Origin: Acinetobacter lwoffii
GTDB taxonomy: Bacteria; Pseudomonadota; Gammaproteobacteria; Pseudomonadales; Moraxellaceae
Assembly: GCF_024129435.1 (NCBI RefSeq)
Contig: NZ_JAMXXN010000014.1
Location: 1 to 64,000 of the forward strand
Reading direction: 5' to 3'
Length of the DNA stretch: 64,000 nt
In this document: piece by piece, positions 7,174-16,598 of the stretch
Numbering within the stretch: position 1 is the stretch's first letter
Layout of the letters: each line of letters opens with the position of its first letter
Notes under the pieces: model-generated
Databases searched by the model: none
What the model saw: the letters and a program-made list of their open reading frames with translations, nothing else
What the model was told of the DNA's origin: nothing
Translations under genes and position numbers: made by a program

Positions 7174-9753
7174 ATGAATAATAATTGTGATGATCAAGAA
7201 ATTTTTCATATTTTTAATCTGATTGGTCGCCATACTGAACTTAAGCCTATCCTCGATGTCATTAGCCAGTGGCTTGAATCGCGCATTCCAGATGCGCTTG
7301 TCACCATTATGCTCTATCAGGATGACACCCAAACTTTAAATGTTATAAGTGGCAAACAGCACTTTTCAAAAGAGTACTGTAATGCTATTCAAGATTTGAA
7401 AATTGGGCCAAATCAAGGATCGTGTGGCGTAGCTGCTTTCTTACGTCAGTTGGTCATTAGTCCGAATTTAATGAAAGACCCAAACTGGCAGCCTTACCGT
7501 GCTTTGGTAAACGCAGAAAAATTGTCTAGCTGCTGGTCTATGCCGATTATTAATGCTTCAGATATTCTATACGGAACGTTTGCCACCTATTATCGAACAC
7601 CCAAAATACCGACTGAACCTCATATTCAGCTTTTACAGCAAGCGGCAAAATTAGTTGCCCTCGCAATCGAGCTTGATCAGGAACGTCAAAAAAGACATGA
7701 GCTTAATGAAAAATACAGCTCATTTTATACCTATCATCCAGATATTATTTTTGAACTTGACCTGCAGGGACATGTGCTTAATACCAATATTGCTTGCGAA
7801 GAAATTACAGGTTTTTCTAAAGCGCAAATTCATGGTCAGCACTATTGTGCCTTCATACCGCCCGAATTCCATGAACTTGCGAATGTTTCATTTTCAGAAG
7901 CAGCGCAAGGTAAATCTCAACATTATGAACTTCCAATTTATAATGTTGCAGGCGATATCTTATGGCTGGATCTGACCAATTTACCGATTATTCAAAATCA
8001 GAAAGTCACCGGTATTATTGGCATTGCCCGAGATATTACTGTATCGCGTGAAAACAAGGAGTCTCTACGATTATTAAAACGTGGGGTAGAGGCTAGTCCG
8101 AATAGTCTTTTTATTACCGATGTTTCTGAAGAAAGACTAATGGTGTATGTGAATCCAGCTTTTCTAAAGCTCACCGGTTATACAGCAGCAGAAGTATTAG
8201 GACAAAGCTGTTTTTTCTTACAGGGTCCAGATACTGATCCGGATCAGATTGCATTACTCAAGCAAGCGGTCAAAGAACAAAAAGAAATTCAGGTGACTAT
8301 AAAAAGTTACTGTAAAGATGGCAGCTGGTTCTGGAATCGTTTAACCATAGGTCCTATTTTTGACCAGACAGGAACCTGCACCCATTTTTTGGGGATTCAG
8401 GAAGATATTACCCAGCAACGTATTCACGAAGAATATATTCAGCATCAGCATACTCATGATCATTTAACCGGTTTACCGAACCAGCATGCATTCAAACAGA
8501 TTCTGGAAAATATTTTTGAAGCACGGCACGAGAGCTCCCAACCTTTAGTCTTGCTCTATATAGATCTGGATGACTTTAAAAATATTAATGACAGCTTAGG
8601 TCATCTGGTCGGTGACCAGATTCTCAAAAGTGTGGGCGAGCGGCTGCAAAAATTTGTTCAAGGCAATAATGTGCTATGCCGCTTTGCTGAAGATGAATTT
8701 ATTTTACTGCTCTCAGGGACAGATGAGCACACTGAAGTCGAGGCGATCGCCGGAGAAATTCTTGATCTTCTTTCCATGCTGTTTATTGTCGATCAGTACA
8801 AAATACATTTAAGTGCCAGTATTGGTATCGTGGCAGATGACAGTTCAATTCATCATTCTTCTGAATTGATTTATCAGTCTGTTTTGGCGATGCAGGAAGC
8901 CAAAAGACAAGGTCGTAATATGTGGCAGTGGTATGAAAAAACCAGAATGCAGCCTGTCGCAGAAATAGACTATACGAATCTGCGTCTGGAACTCATGGAA
9001 GCGATCAATCAGGAAAATTTTGACCTGTTCTATCAGCCGTTGATTCATCCTGAAACTGGACTGGTAACAGGTGTAGAAGCTTTAATCCGTTGGTGCCATC
9101 CACAGCAGGGTTATATTTCCCCAGCGATTTTTATTCCGCTGGCAGAAAGAACCGGGCAGATTATTAGCGTAGGTCAATGGGTATTGGAAAAGGCCTGTCT
9201 AGATATTGCCGAGTGGAATAAGACACACAATAGCCAGATCACAGTATCGGTGAATATTTCTCCTTTGCAATTCCGTAGAGCAGGCTTTTTGCAAGTACTT
9301 GAACATGCGCTTGAACTCAGTCAATTACCACCGGAATTACTTAAAATTGAAATTACGGAAGGTGTCATCATTAATGGCGCAGATCGAACCATAGAAATTT
9401 TGAAAGCGGTGCGTGCTTTAGGTGTACAGGTTGCCATTGATGACTTTGGCACAGGTTATTCGAGTCTCAGTTATCTGCGTCGCTTGCCGATCAATCAAAT
9501 CAAGTTGGATCGTAGTTTTATTGAAGAGCTGACCCTTGATGGTCAGGATGCTGCAATTGTGCAATCCATTATTCACTTGGCACATCAACTGGATTTGGAA
9601 GTTGTCGCGGAAGGGGTCGAAACCTTAAGCCAGGCCAGCTTGCTCTATCAACAGGGTTGTGATCTGCTACAAGGCTTCTTTTATGCAAAACCTGCACCTT
9701 TAACTGAATTGAAGCCTGCTTATCTTGCAATGGAAAATAGTAAATTGGATTAA
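7174..9753 (+). CDS. GAF-PAS-LOV-GGDEF(degenerate)-EAL cyclic-di-GMP protein
   Basis: 859 residues, no membrane segment. Domains in order: GAF (about 10-170), PAS (about 180-295), a second PAS with LOV features (about 300-415), GGDEF (about 425-590) and EAL (about 605-850). The LOV-like part reads GQSCFFLQGPDTDP with Cys346 at the flavin-adduct position, plus FWN and FLGIQEDIT; the Arg after Cys is Phe and the first conserved Asn is Ser. The GGDEF signature is AEDEF (505-509), so cyclase activity is doubtful. EAL is intact (E635-A-L, then DDFGTGYSS), so c-di-GMP hydrolysis is likely. Probably a soluble phosphodiesterase tuned by GAF/PAS input, perhaps blue light. It stands alone, with no metabolic link to its neighbours. 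Confidence 0.88.
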   Translation: MNNNCDDQEIFHIFNLIGRHTELKPILDVISQWLESRIPDALVTIMLYQDDTQTLNVISGKQHFSKEYCNAIQDLKIGPNQGSCGVAAFLRQLVISPNLMKDPNWQPYRALVNAEKLSSCWSMPIINASDILYGTFATYYRTPKIPTEPHIQLLQQAAKLVALAIELDQERQKRHELNEKYSSFYTYHPDIIFELDLQGHVLNTNIACEEITGFSKAQIHGQHYCAFIPPEFHELANVSFSEAAQGKSQHYELPIYNVAGDILWLDLTNLPIIQNQKVTGIIGIARDITVSRENKESLRLLKRGVEASPNSLFITDVSEERLMVYVNPAFLKLTGYTAAEVLGQSCFFLQGPDTDPDQIALLKQAVKEQKEIQVTIKSYCKDGSWFWNRLTIGPIFDQTGTCTHFLGIQEDITQQRIHEEYIQHQHTHDHLTGLPNQHAFKQILENIFEARHESSQPLVLLYIDLDDFKNINDSLGHLVGDQILKSVGERLQKFVQGNNVLCRFAEDEFILLLSGTDEHTEVEAIAGEILDLLSMLFIVDQYKIHLSASIGIVADDSSIHHSSELIYQSVLAMQEAKRQGRNMWQWYEKTRMQPVAEIDYTNLRLELMEAINQENFDLFYQPLIHPETGLVTGVEALIRWCHPQQGYISPAIFIPLAERTGQIISVGQWVLEKACLDIAEWNKTHNSQITVSVNISPLQFRRAGFLQVLEHALELSQLPPELLKIEITEGVIINGADRTIEILKAVRALGVQVAIDDFGTGYSSLSYLRRLPINQIKLDRSFIEELTLDGQDAAIVQSIIHLAHQLDLEVVAEGVETLSQASLLYQQGCDLLQGFFYAKPAPLTELKPAYLAMENSKLD

Positions 9754-9926
9754 CTCTAAAAGTTAAGATATCAATATTTTCAACCGTTCTTCATGTAGAA
9801 AGGAAATGGCAAACAGACTTCAAGAATTTTCCTATTTTATGAGCGTATCGGTTCTATAATGTATGCTCAGCATAGAAAGTGGGATAAAAAATAAGATTTT
9901 TAACCCTCAAAGGTTTTTGACATTAT

Positions 9927-11126
9927 TTATGGCTCAGGCTGAATATTGGCTAAATTTCTTTCTTGGTTCAGATCATAATAATTAATTATAAAGATCAATA
10001 GGGCAAAAATAAAACCTAAAATGACGCAGGCAGACCAGCCATAGCTTTTCCATAAATGCAGCGATAAAAATGCTCCCAGACCAGCACCTGAAAAATAACA
10101 GGTCATATAGATGGCATTAATCCGCGAGCGAGCCTGCATTGAAATTCGATAGACCAGATTCTGGTTCAAGACATGCAAACAGGAAATTCCGAAATAAGCC
10201 AGAATCAAGCCCAGGATATAAATCCATAAATAATTCTGAGCAAAGAATAAGGGAATCCAGGCTAGAATCAGTCCGCATGTGGCTAGGTGCGCAATCCATT
10301 TTTCCCGATGCCTACCAATCATTTTACCGGTCCACTGAGAGGACCAGATGCCGACCACCCCCACAATACCCATGAGACCAATCTGGAAATCATTAAAATG
10401 ATAAGGTGCTTCAGCCAGAATAAAAGTCATGGTAGTAAAGATAATACTCAGCATGCCAAAGCCCAAGCCGCCGATCATACTACGCCTGATCAGCATGGGT
10501 TCTGTTCGGGCAAAGGTAAATAGTGAGCGATAAATTTGCAATATATTCATCTGTAACTGGCTCTTGGCACTCGGCAACTGGAACCACATGGCCAGACTTA
10601 GCAGAAGAATTGCACAACCACTAAATAGGTATACCGCATGCCAGGACCATAAAGTAGAAATCAGTCCGGCCACGGTACGGGCAAACAGAATACCAACCAG
10701 AACACCACTCATGAGCAGGCCAACGACTTCGGCACTTTTATCACGTTGCGACAGGCTGGCGGCAAAAGGAATCAGAATCTGGGTGGTAATCGAACAAAAA
10801 GAGGCGAGCAGGGTAAAGCCATACAACATATGCAGATTGGTACTGGCTGAAAGCCCAATAAGCGCCAGTCCGGTACACAACATCAAACTACAGATATACA
10901 GCCGTTTTTCAAACAAATCACCCAGAGGGACAAACAAAAATAATCCGGTGGCATAGCCAATCTGGGTCAGTACTACAGTCCAGCCAGACTGAGCCACACT
11001 GATTTGCAGATCCTCTGCAATAGAATAAATCAGGGGCTGGTTAAAATAGTTACAACCTGCGCAGAGTGCGCAGGTCATTGCCATCATGAACATGAAACGG
11101 CGTGAAATTTGCCCTTGGGCTGACAT
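9927..11126 (-). CDS. MFS transporter, DHA1/arabinose-efflux-like
   Basis: 399 residues, about 12 hydrophobic segments, RBS AGGAGACAAGG before the ATG. The N-terminus NYFNQPLIYSIAEDLQI and VPLGDLFEKRLYI (motif A variant) are typical of small MFS exporters of the DHA1 type. It starts 17 bp after the porin gene in the same leftward operon (symporter, porin, this gene), so it may move the same group of carboxylic acids or export an intermediate. The substrate is not evident. The 173 bp between it and the preceding signalling gene hold no gene. Confidence 0.8.
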   Translation of the reverse strand: MSAQGQISRRFMFMMAMTCALCAGCNYFNQPLIYSIAEDLQISVAQSGWTVVLTQIGYATGLFLFVPLGDLFEKRLYICSLMLCTGLALIGLSASTNLHMLYGFTLLASFCSITTQILIPFAASLSQRDKSAEVVGLLMSGVLVGILFARTVAGLISTLWSWHAVYLFSGCAILLLSLAMWFQLPSAKSQLQMNILQIYRSLFTFARTEPMLIRRSMIGGLGFGMLSIIFTTMTFILAEAPYHFNDFQIGLMGIVGVVGIWSSQWTGKMIGRHREKWIAHLATCGLILAWIPLFFAQNYLWIYILGLILAYFGISCLHVLNQNLVYRISMQARSRINAIYMTCYFSGAGLGAFLSLHLWKSYGWSACVILGFIFALLIFIINYYDLNQERNLANIQPEP

Positions 11127-11143
11127 CCTTGTCTCCTGAGGCT

Positions 11144-12409
11144 TTAAAAACTATAGTTAGCAGAGAAGTTGATACGTGAAATATCTGCTTCCTTATTGTC
11201 AAAGGTTTCACGTTTGCCATGATGATATTCTGCACCCAGATTAATCTTTGGAACAGGAGAATAGATCACGTTGGCCACATAGTCGGTTAAGCGCTTATTG
11301 GTTTCAGGATTCGCGCGTGCATAGTCGCTGGAATCATCAAAATCAACAACGCTGGCATTAATACTACTCCGTAGTTTTGGCGTAAATTTATGCGTGAAGC
11401 CAATATTTATACTATTGAACTCATTGAGCAAAAGTTCATTATTGATTGGATCGACTGAATAATCGCCACCCCAGGCAGCACCATCGGTTGTTGAACCTTG
11501 AGTCAAGAAAGCTGCAATACGCTGATCACCGACCATATGGAAATAGTTACCTTGAATCGAGTTTTGATCATCTAAACGGTAACGTCCACCAACTCCCACA
11601 CCCCAGCCAACTTTCTCGATATCGCCTGTCGCAATCTGTGCCTGCTTTTGATTGACAAAGCCTTGAGCTAATAAATGAAGAGGGCCTGATTGATGAACAT
11701 ATTTAGTGGTTAATGCAGGAAAAGCAGAAGAACGATCGCCACCGGCCATATATTCCAGACCGACATTCCAGGTATTTTCTGGATCAAGTTTAAAAGCATA
11801 GCTCACCTGAGGTGTACGTAAGACTGATCCACCCAAGAACAAGCTGTAATCGACAGCTTCAGTGCTAATTTCTGGTGTAGACATCAATGACCAGGCCTGA
11901 CCAAACGTCCAGTTATAGTATTTTAAGTGTGCATGACGGATACGTAATCCACCATCGCCTTTACCATTATTGGTCCAGAAGTCGGCTTCTAAACGAGCAG
12001 AAACATTCGGATTGCCTCCCAGATCTTTGGCTAGAAAACCAATTCGGCTGGCAGCCGCAGTAAAATCGGAACGGACAGAATCCGGTTCAGTAAAAGGCAC
12101 TTTATTGATCTGGTTAATAGTTCGGCCACGGGCTTCAGTAGTACTTTTGAAATCGACTGCGCCATCAAAGCGGATCAAACCATACACATCAACATTGTCC
12201 ATCATGTTACTTAAACTTTTGGAGTCTGCAGTTTTAGACTGTTCCTGCTGGTTCTTTAATGCAAGTTGCGCGGCTTTTTGCTGTTCCAGTTCAGCTTGGA
12301 TTTGCTTTAACTGTGATTCTAAAAACTGCATCCGGTCTTCAGATGCTTCTGCTGAAAATGCCTGTGCTGAAGCAATACCACATAGTGTCGCTAAAACTAA
12401 TTTTTTCAT
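11144..12409 (-). CDS. dcaP: DcaP-type outer-membrane porin
   Basis: 421 residues. The signal peptide MKKLVLATLCGIASAQAFSA probably ends near residue 20. Residues 23-60 (MQFLESQLKQIQAELEQQ and following) form a coiled coil, typical of DcaP trimers. The rest is a beta-barrel beginning NVDVYGLIRFDGAVDF and ending in NYSF with a terminal Phe, the outer-membrane assembly signal. DcaP lets dicarboxylic acids and other small anions cross the Acinetobacter outer membrane. It lies between two MFS transporter genes in one leftward operon, so outer- and inner-membrane uptake are encoded together. Confidence 0.9.
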   Translation of the reverse strand: MKKLVLATLCGIASAQAFSAEASEDRMQFLESQLKQIQAELEQQKAAQLALKNQQEQSKTADSKSLSNMMDNVDVYGLIRFDGAVDFKSTTEARGRTINQINKVPFTEPDSVRSDFTAAASRIGFLAKDLGGNPNVSARLEADFWTNNGKGDGGLRIRHAHLKYYNWTFGQAWSLMSTPEISTEAVDYSLFLGGSVLRTPQVSYAFKLDPENTWNVGLEYMAGGDRSSAFPALTTKYVHQSGPLHLLAQGFVNQKQAQIATGDIEKVGWGVGVGGRYRLDDQNSIQGNYFHMVGDQRIAAFLTQGSTTDGAAWGGDYSVDPINNELLLNEFNSINIGFTHKFTPKLRSSINASVVDFDDSSDYARANPETNKRLTDYVANVIYSPVPKINLGAEYHHGKRETFDNKEADISRINFSANYSF

Positions 12410-12523
12410 TTCTTAATCCCTGAAGAAACTTTTAATTCTGAATGAAAGGAAACCTTTCTATACGTATGGTCAATATTTGGAGAAAGAAGAAGACAGCAAG
12501 TTAGACTGCCTTCCAGAGAGTGT

Positions 12524-13822
12524 TTATTCTGCTTTTTGCGGATCGTATAAACGGTCTTTAATAAACAGGGCCGGAATTAAACCGCAGAGGAAATAAGCTG
12601 CACCCATTACCAACAGACCTGTACCAATCGAACCATGCATCGCAAGATAACCAATCGTAATTGGAGCGAAGATTGCACCGATACGACCAATATTGAATGC
12701 ACCACCCACCGCTGTACCACGAACACCAGTCGGGAAACTTTCGGTTAGATAGGTTGCATTGATGGCATATGGAATACCGTACAGGAAGCCGAAGATTAGC
12801 ATCAGTACGCCAATGTTATCGGCATTATGCATATACACCACGACAGGGATAAACAGAGCCGTTCCCATGGTGCCGAAAGCAAATACAATACGGCGGCCAA
12901 TTTTATCAGCAACATAACCTGCAATAATTTTGGCAAAAATCATGGTGACAAACGTACCCACCATATACAGGGCCATTTCTTTAAACTTGATGCCTAATTC
13001 AGCTTCAAGATAACTTGGCAGCCAGTTACTTACACCGAAATAACCGAATAGCAAGAAACCAGAGCTGAATGACCATAAGATAAACATTCTGCCATGGGTT
13101 TTGTCTTTAAGAATGGTGATATATGGATTGCCTTTTTTCGCATCGTTATCCACGATCTGACCAGTTCTTTTCAGTTCACGAACACGTTTCCATGACTCTG
13201 GCTCAGGCACCATAAAGTGCATCAGGATACCCAAAGCTAATGGAGCAATTGTGATCCAGTACAGCATACGCCAGCCGAACTCAGGAATAATCCAGCCTGA
13301 AATCATGGTAATCACCAATGAACCTAAAGTGAAACCAGTCATCAATGTTGCCAGTACAGTAGTACGGTATTTGGTCGGTACGTATTCTGACATCAGAGTA
13401 TTACAGGCAATATATAAACAGCCTAAACCCAAGCAAGAAAGAGTACGTAAAATTGCAAATTCAGTATAAGACTGTGCAAAACCTGAGTAGGCGGATAAGA
13501 TCGAGAAGGCGATGGTGGCCAGTACAATGACGCGGACACGTCCAAATTTGTCGCATGCCCATCCACCAATAAAGCCTCCGATCCCCATACCTAAAAGAGA
13601 ATAACTTCCCAAGGCACCCGCCTGTACAGAAGTCAGGCCCCATTCAGCTTTCAGACTGGTCAGACTAAAAGCCAGAATCCCGATATCTGCACCGTCACAG
13701 AGCAAAATCAGAAAAGCAAAGATAAAAGCCGTCATCCAAAGACGTTTTGGTGCCTGTTTAATGGTATCCGTGGAGGAGACATCGGTTTTATTGTCTCCTG
13801 TTACGATGGTATCGCTTGTCAT
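12524..13822 (-). CDS. MFS symporter, AAHS type (second DcaK-like paralogue)
   Basis: 432 residues with RBS AGGATATAAG. Twelve predicted membrane segments, LCDGADIGILAFSLTSLK in helix 1 and intact motif A GGWACDKFGRVRV. The final SIGTGLLVMGAAYFLCG and DRLYDPQKAE match the paralogue at 4316-5596 closely, so this family was duplicated within the cluster. It heads the leftward operon with dcaP. The divergent region to dcaE (13823-14276) carries dyad copies at 14099 and 14247 and a half-site TTTCG at 14019, and no gene. Confidence 0.87.
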   Translation of the reverse strand: MTSDTIVTGDNKTDVSSTDTIKQAPKRLWMTAFIFAFLILLCDGADIGILAFSLTSLKAEWGLTSVQAGALGSYSLLGMGIGGFIGGWACDKFGRVRVIVLATIAFSILSAYSGFAQSYTEFAILRTLSCLGLGCLYIACNTLMSEYVPTKYRTTVLATLMTGFTLGSLVITMISGWIIPEFGWRMLYWITIAPLALGILMHFMVPEPESWKRVRELKRTGQIVDNDAKKGNPYITILKDKTHGRMFILWSFSSGFLLFGYFGVSNWLPSYLEAELGIKFKEMALYMVGTFVTMIFAKIIAGYVADKIGRRIVFAFGTMGTALFIPVVVYMHNADNIGVLMLIFGFLYGIPYAINATYLTESFPTGVRGTAVGGAFNIGRIGAIFAPITIGYLAMHGSIGTGLLVMGAAYFLCGLIPALFIKDRLYDPQKAE

Positions 13823-14098
13823 TCTTATATCCTCTATATATTCAAAGTAGCATTTCCTCTGCTACCGCTAAATCCATTTTTCTTCCTCACGGAAACATAG
13901 TTTTCCTGATTTAACAGACTCGCTCTGCACACAACAGCCGCTGCATTTTTTATCAGGCTACATTCGATTTTTCACGCTTTACGCTAAATCAAAATCATCT
14001 CATTGCTGGAAAATTTGATTTCGTAAATTAATTTTAAGTTCTGCCTTATGGCGATTATTCATTGAAATGAATAATCAGATTGCATTTAAAATACTTAA

Positions 14099-14113
14099 TT
14101 CCGTATTGCGAAA
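14099..14113. promoter_or_regulatory. Dyad operator copy 5
   Basis: TTCCGTATTGCGAAA, one mismatch from the TTTCG-N5-CGAAA pattern, in the divergent region between the leftward transport operon and dcaEHF. It could serve either side. Confidence 0.5.
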
Positions 14114-14246
14114 TCAATTAATCATAAAATAACCAGATGAACAAGAGTTTTTACTCTATTTTTAGTAAAAAATAACTTTTTTGCATTCTGGAGTTAAAAA
14201 TCCTTGATTTATAGCTTGAGAAACCTTAGTTTTATATAAAATAAAA

Positions 14247-14261
14247 TTTCGCTATACAAAA
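14247..14261. promoter_or_regulatory. Dyad operator copy 6, before dcaE
   Basis: TTTCGCTATACAAAA. It ends 15 bp before the chosen dcaE start and lies just downstream of a TATATAAAAT stretch that could be the -10 region. It is nearly identical to copy 1 in its left half (TTTCGCTATAC). Confidence 0.55.
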
Positions 14262-14276
14262 TAAATGGAGATTTTA

Positions 14277-15050
14277 ATGGAACAGGTAGTTCAAGTAGAA
14301 CAAGTTTCAGCACATGTAGCGATGGTTAAAATTCATCGACCAGAAGCGAAAAATGCCCTGAATACAGAAGTTCGCCAGAAACTTGCGGCGGCTTTTTTGC
14401 AACTGAATAACGATGAAAATGTTCGTGCCATTATTCTTACCGGTGGTGAAACAGATTTTGCAGCAGGAGCCGATCTTAAAGAACTGGCCAATGCAGAAAC
14501 CATTCAAATGATGCAGCGTCGGACTGAACGTTACTGGCAGGCGATTGCACAGTGTTCAAAACCGGTGATTGCAGCAGTCAATGGTTATGCACTTGGCGGT
14601 GGCTGTGAACTGGCCATGCATGCGGACATTATTATTGCCGGGAAAAGTGCCCAGTTTGGTCAGCCTGAAGTAAAAGTGGGTGTTATGCCGGGTGCCGGTG
14701 GTACCCAGCGTTTATTCCGTGCAGTGGGCAAATTTCATGCCATGCGCATGATCATGACCGGTTGTCTGGTGCCTGCACCGGAAGCCTATCAAATTGGTCT
14801 GGTGTCCCAGGTGACTGAAGACAGTGAAACCCTTGCTACAGCTATCAAGATGGCGGAAGGCCTAGCGAAAATGCCGCCAATTGCTCTAGAGCAAATCAAG
14901 GAAGTGGCTTTATTGGCTGAAGATGTGCCGCTTAATGCCGGACTTACCCTGGAACGTAAGTCTTTCCAGATGCTGTTCTCATCCGAAGATCAAAAAGAAG
15001 GTATGCAGGCCTTTATCGAAAAACGTAAACCGAATTATCAGGGACGATAA
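14277..15050 (+). CDS. dcaE: Enoyl-CoA hydratase, DcaE/PaaF-like
   Basis: 257 residues from the ATG at 14277; GGAG at 14267 favours it over the upstream ATG, the same leader arrangement as dcaA. Crotonase fold: HRPEAKNALN near 18-27, oxyanion-hole segments FAAGADLKEL (near 62) and [13 protein letters not shown] (near 100), and the catalytic Glu in QPEVKVGVMPGAGGTQRL (near 130). It adds water to a 2-enoyl-CoA. It heads dcaE-dcaH-dcaF, the three steps that follow dcaA. Hydration of cyclohex-1-ene-carboxyl-CoA (the BadK step of the downstream cluster) is a possible extra role. Confidence 0.88.
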   Translation: MEQVVQVEQVSAHVAMVKIHRPEAKNALNTEVRQKLAAAFLQLNNDENVRAIILTGGETDFAAGADLKELANAETIQMMQRRTERYWQAIAQCSKPVIAAVNGYALGGGCELAMHADIIIAGKSAQFGQPEVKVGVMPGAGGTQRLFRAVGKFHAMRMIMTGCLVPAPEAYQIGLVSQVTEDSETLATAIKMAEGLAKMPPIALEQIKEVALLAEDVPLNAGLTLERKSFQMLFSSEDQKEGMQAFIEKRKPNYQGR

Positions 15051-15052
15051 GC

Positions 15053-16573
15053 ATGAGTATTCAGATTCAGAAAATCGGCATTATTGGTGTAGGCACGATG
15101 GGTGCAGGTATTGCCCAGATCGCGATTCAGTCTGGTCATGATGTGATACTGTTTGATGCCAAAGATGGGGCAGCTGAACAGGCACAGGACAAACTGGCCA
15201 AAACATTAAATACCTTGGCAGATAAAGGTAAATTCAGCCATGAAAAAGCCGCTGAAGATATTGCTCATCTGTCGACTGCGCAGCAGCTAGAAGACCTGAA
15301 AGATTGTGACTTGATTGTTGAAGCGATTATTGAAAATCTGGAAATCAAGCAAAAACTGATGCAGCAACTGGAAGGAATTATAAAACCAGAAGCGATTCTG
15401 GCATCTAATACGTCTTCGCTGTCGATCAGTGCAATTGCTGCCAACTGTAAGCAGCCAGAACGTGTGGCCGGTTATCATTTCTTTAATCCGGTACCACTGA
15501 TGAAAGTGGTCGAAGTGATTGAAGGCTTCAATACCCGCGCTGATATTATTGAAGCATTAACCCAGCTCTCTACAAAAATGGGTCATCGTCCGGTCAAAGC
15601 TAAAGATACTCCAGGATTTATCATTAACCATGCCGGCCGTGCCTTTGGTAGCGAAGCCTATGCAATTTTGAATGAAAATGTCACACCATTTTATGATATT
15701 GACAGGATCTACCGTGACGGAATCGGTTTCAAAATGGGGCCGTTTGAATTAGGTGATCTGACCGGTATGGATGTCTCGCACCCGGTGAGTGAATCGATTT
15801 ATCATCAGTATTATGAAGAAGCACGTTACCGTCCAAGCGTGATTACCCGTCAGCGTTTTATTGCCAAGCAGTTAGGTCGTAAAACCGGTAAAGGTTTCTA
15901 TGATTACACTTCGGGTAGCAAAGAAGGTGATGTTGCTCCAGCATTGGTTGAAAAGTTAAGTCAATATCCATCAGTCTGGCTAGGCACCGAATATGACGAA
16001 GACCGTCAGGCACTTGAGCAATATCTGCAGCAGTTCAATATCCAGATTGAGCAAACTGAGACACCTTCAGCAGAGGCTTTAATCCTGATTGCCACTTATG
16101 GTGAAGATGCAACTTCAGCCGCTGTCCGTTATCAGCTGGCACCTCAGCAAGTGGTGTGTATCGATCTGCTATATGGTCTGCATAAACACCGTACCTTGAT
16201 GCCAACTTTTGTCACCCAACCTGAGCTGGTAAAAGCAGCCCAATCGATTTTCAATCTGGATGGTGTGACCGCCAGCGTAATTCAGGAAAGCGTCGGCTTT
16301 GTGGCTCAACGTGCTTTGGCAATGATTGTGAATCTCGGCTGTGATATTGCCCAGCAAGGCGTTGCAACGGTAGAAGATATCAATATCGCGGTGAAATTAG
16401 GCCTTGGTTATCCGTATGGACCAATTGAATGGGGGGATGTGCTGGGAGCTGAAAAAATTCTAAAAATTCTGGATCGTATGACTGCGATTACCCGTGACCA
16501 GCGTTACCGTTCAAGTCCTTGGTTGCGTCGCCGTGTTCAGCTTGGTCTACCACTTGTTCATACAACTCATTAA
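15053..16573 (+). CDS. dcaH: 3-hydroxyacyl-CoA dehydrogenase, DcaH/PaaH-like
   Basis: 506 residues, begins 2 bp after the dcaE stop. N-terminal NAD Rossmann motif GVGTMGAGIAQIAIQSGHDV (near 11-30), catalytic-His segment GYHFFNPVPLMKVVEVI near 140, then two C-terminal helical domains, giving the long PaaH-type form rather than the 280-residue short form. It oxidises a 3-hydroxyacyl-CoA (for adipate, 3-hydroxyadipyl-CoA) to the 3-oxoacyl-CoA with NAD. Position between hydratase and thiolase fits dicarboxylate beta-oxidation. Confidence 0.88.
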   Translation: MSIQIQKIGIIGVGTMGAGIAQIAIQSGHDVILFDAKDGAAEQAQDKLAKTLNTLADKGKFSHEKAAEDIAHLSTAQQLEDLKDCDLIVEAIIENLEIKQKLMQQLEGIIKPEAILASNTSSLSISAIAANCKQPERVAGYHFFNPVPLMKVVEVIEGFNTRADIIEALTQLSTKMGHRPVKAKDTPGFIINHAGRAFGSEAYAILNENVTPFYDIDRIYRDGIGFKMGPFELGDLTGMDVSHPVSESIYHQYYEEARYRPSVITRQRFIAKQLGRKTGKGFYDYTSGSKEGDVAPALVEKLSQYPSVWLGTEYDEDRQALEQYLQQFNIQIEQTETPSAEALILIATYGEDATSAAVRYQLAPQQVVCIDLLYGLHKHRTLMPTFVTQPELVKAAQSIFNLDGVTASVIQESVGFVAQRALAMIVNLGCDIAQQGVATVEDINIAVKLGLGYPYGPIEWGDVLGAEKILKILDRMTAITRDQRYRSSPWLRRRVQLGLPLVHTTH

Positions 16574-16598
16574 TTAGAAAGTTAAAGGAATAACACTC

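Noticed and set aside
9855..9917. TATAAT at 9855 followed by a small hairpin AACC-CTCAAA-GGTTTTT, like a short RNA gene
   Set aside because: No convincing -35 box, a 4-bp stem only, and no conservation evidence.
11970..12416. Long plus-strand frame opposite dcaP (148 codons)
   Set aside because: It mirrors dcaP codons, has no RBS and no recognisable domain; it is a shadow frame.
14019..14033. TTTCG half-site at 14019
   Set aside because: The second arm is missing; noted only as a half-site.
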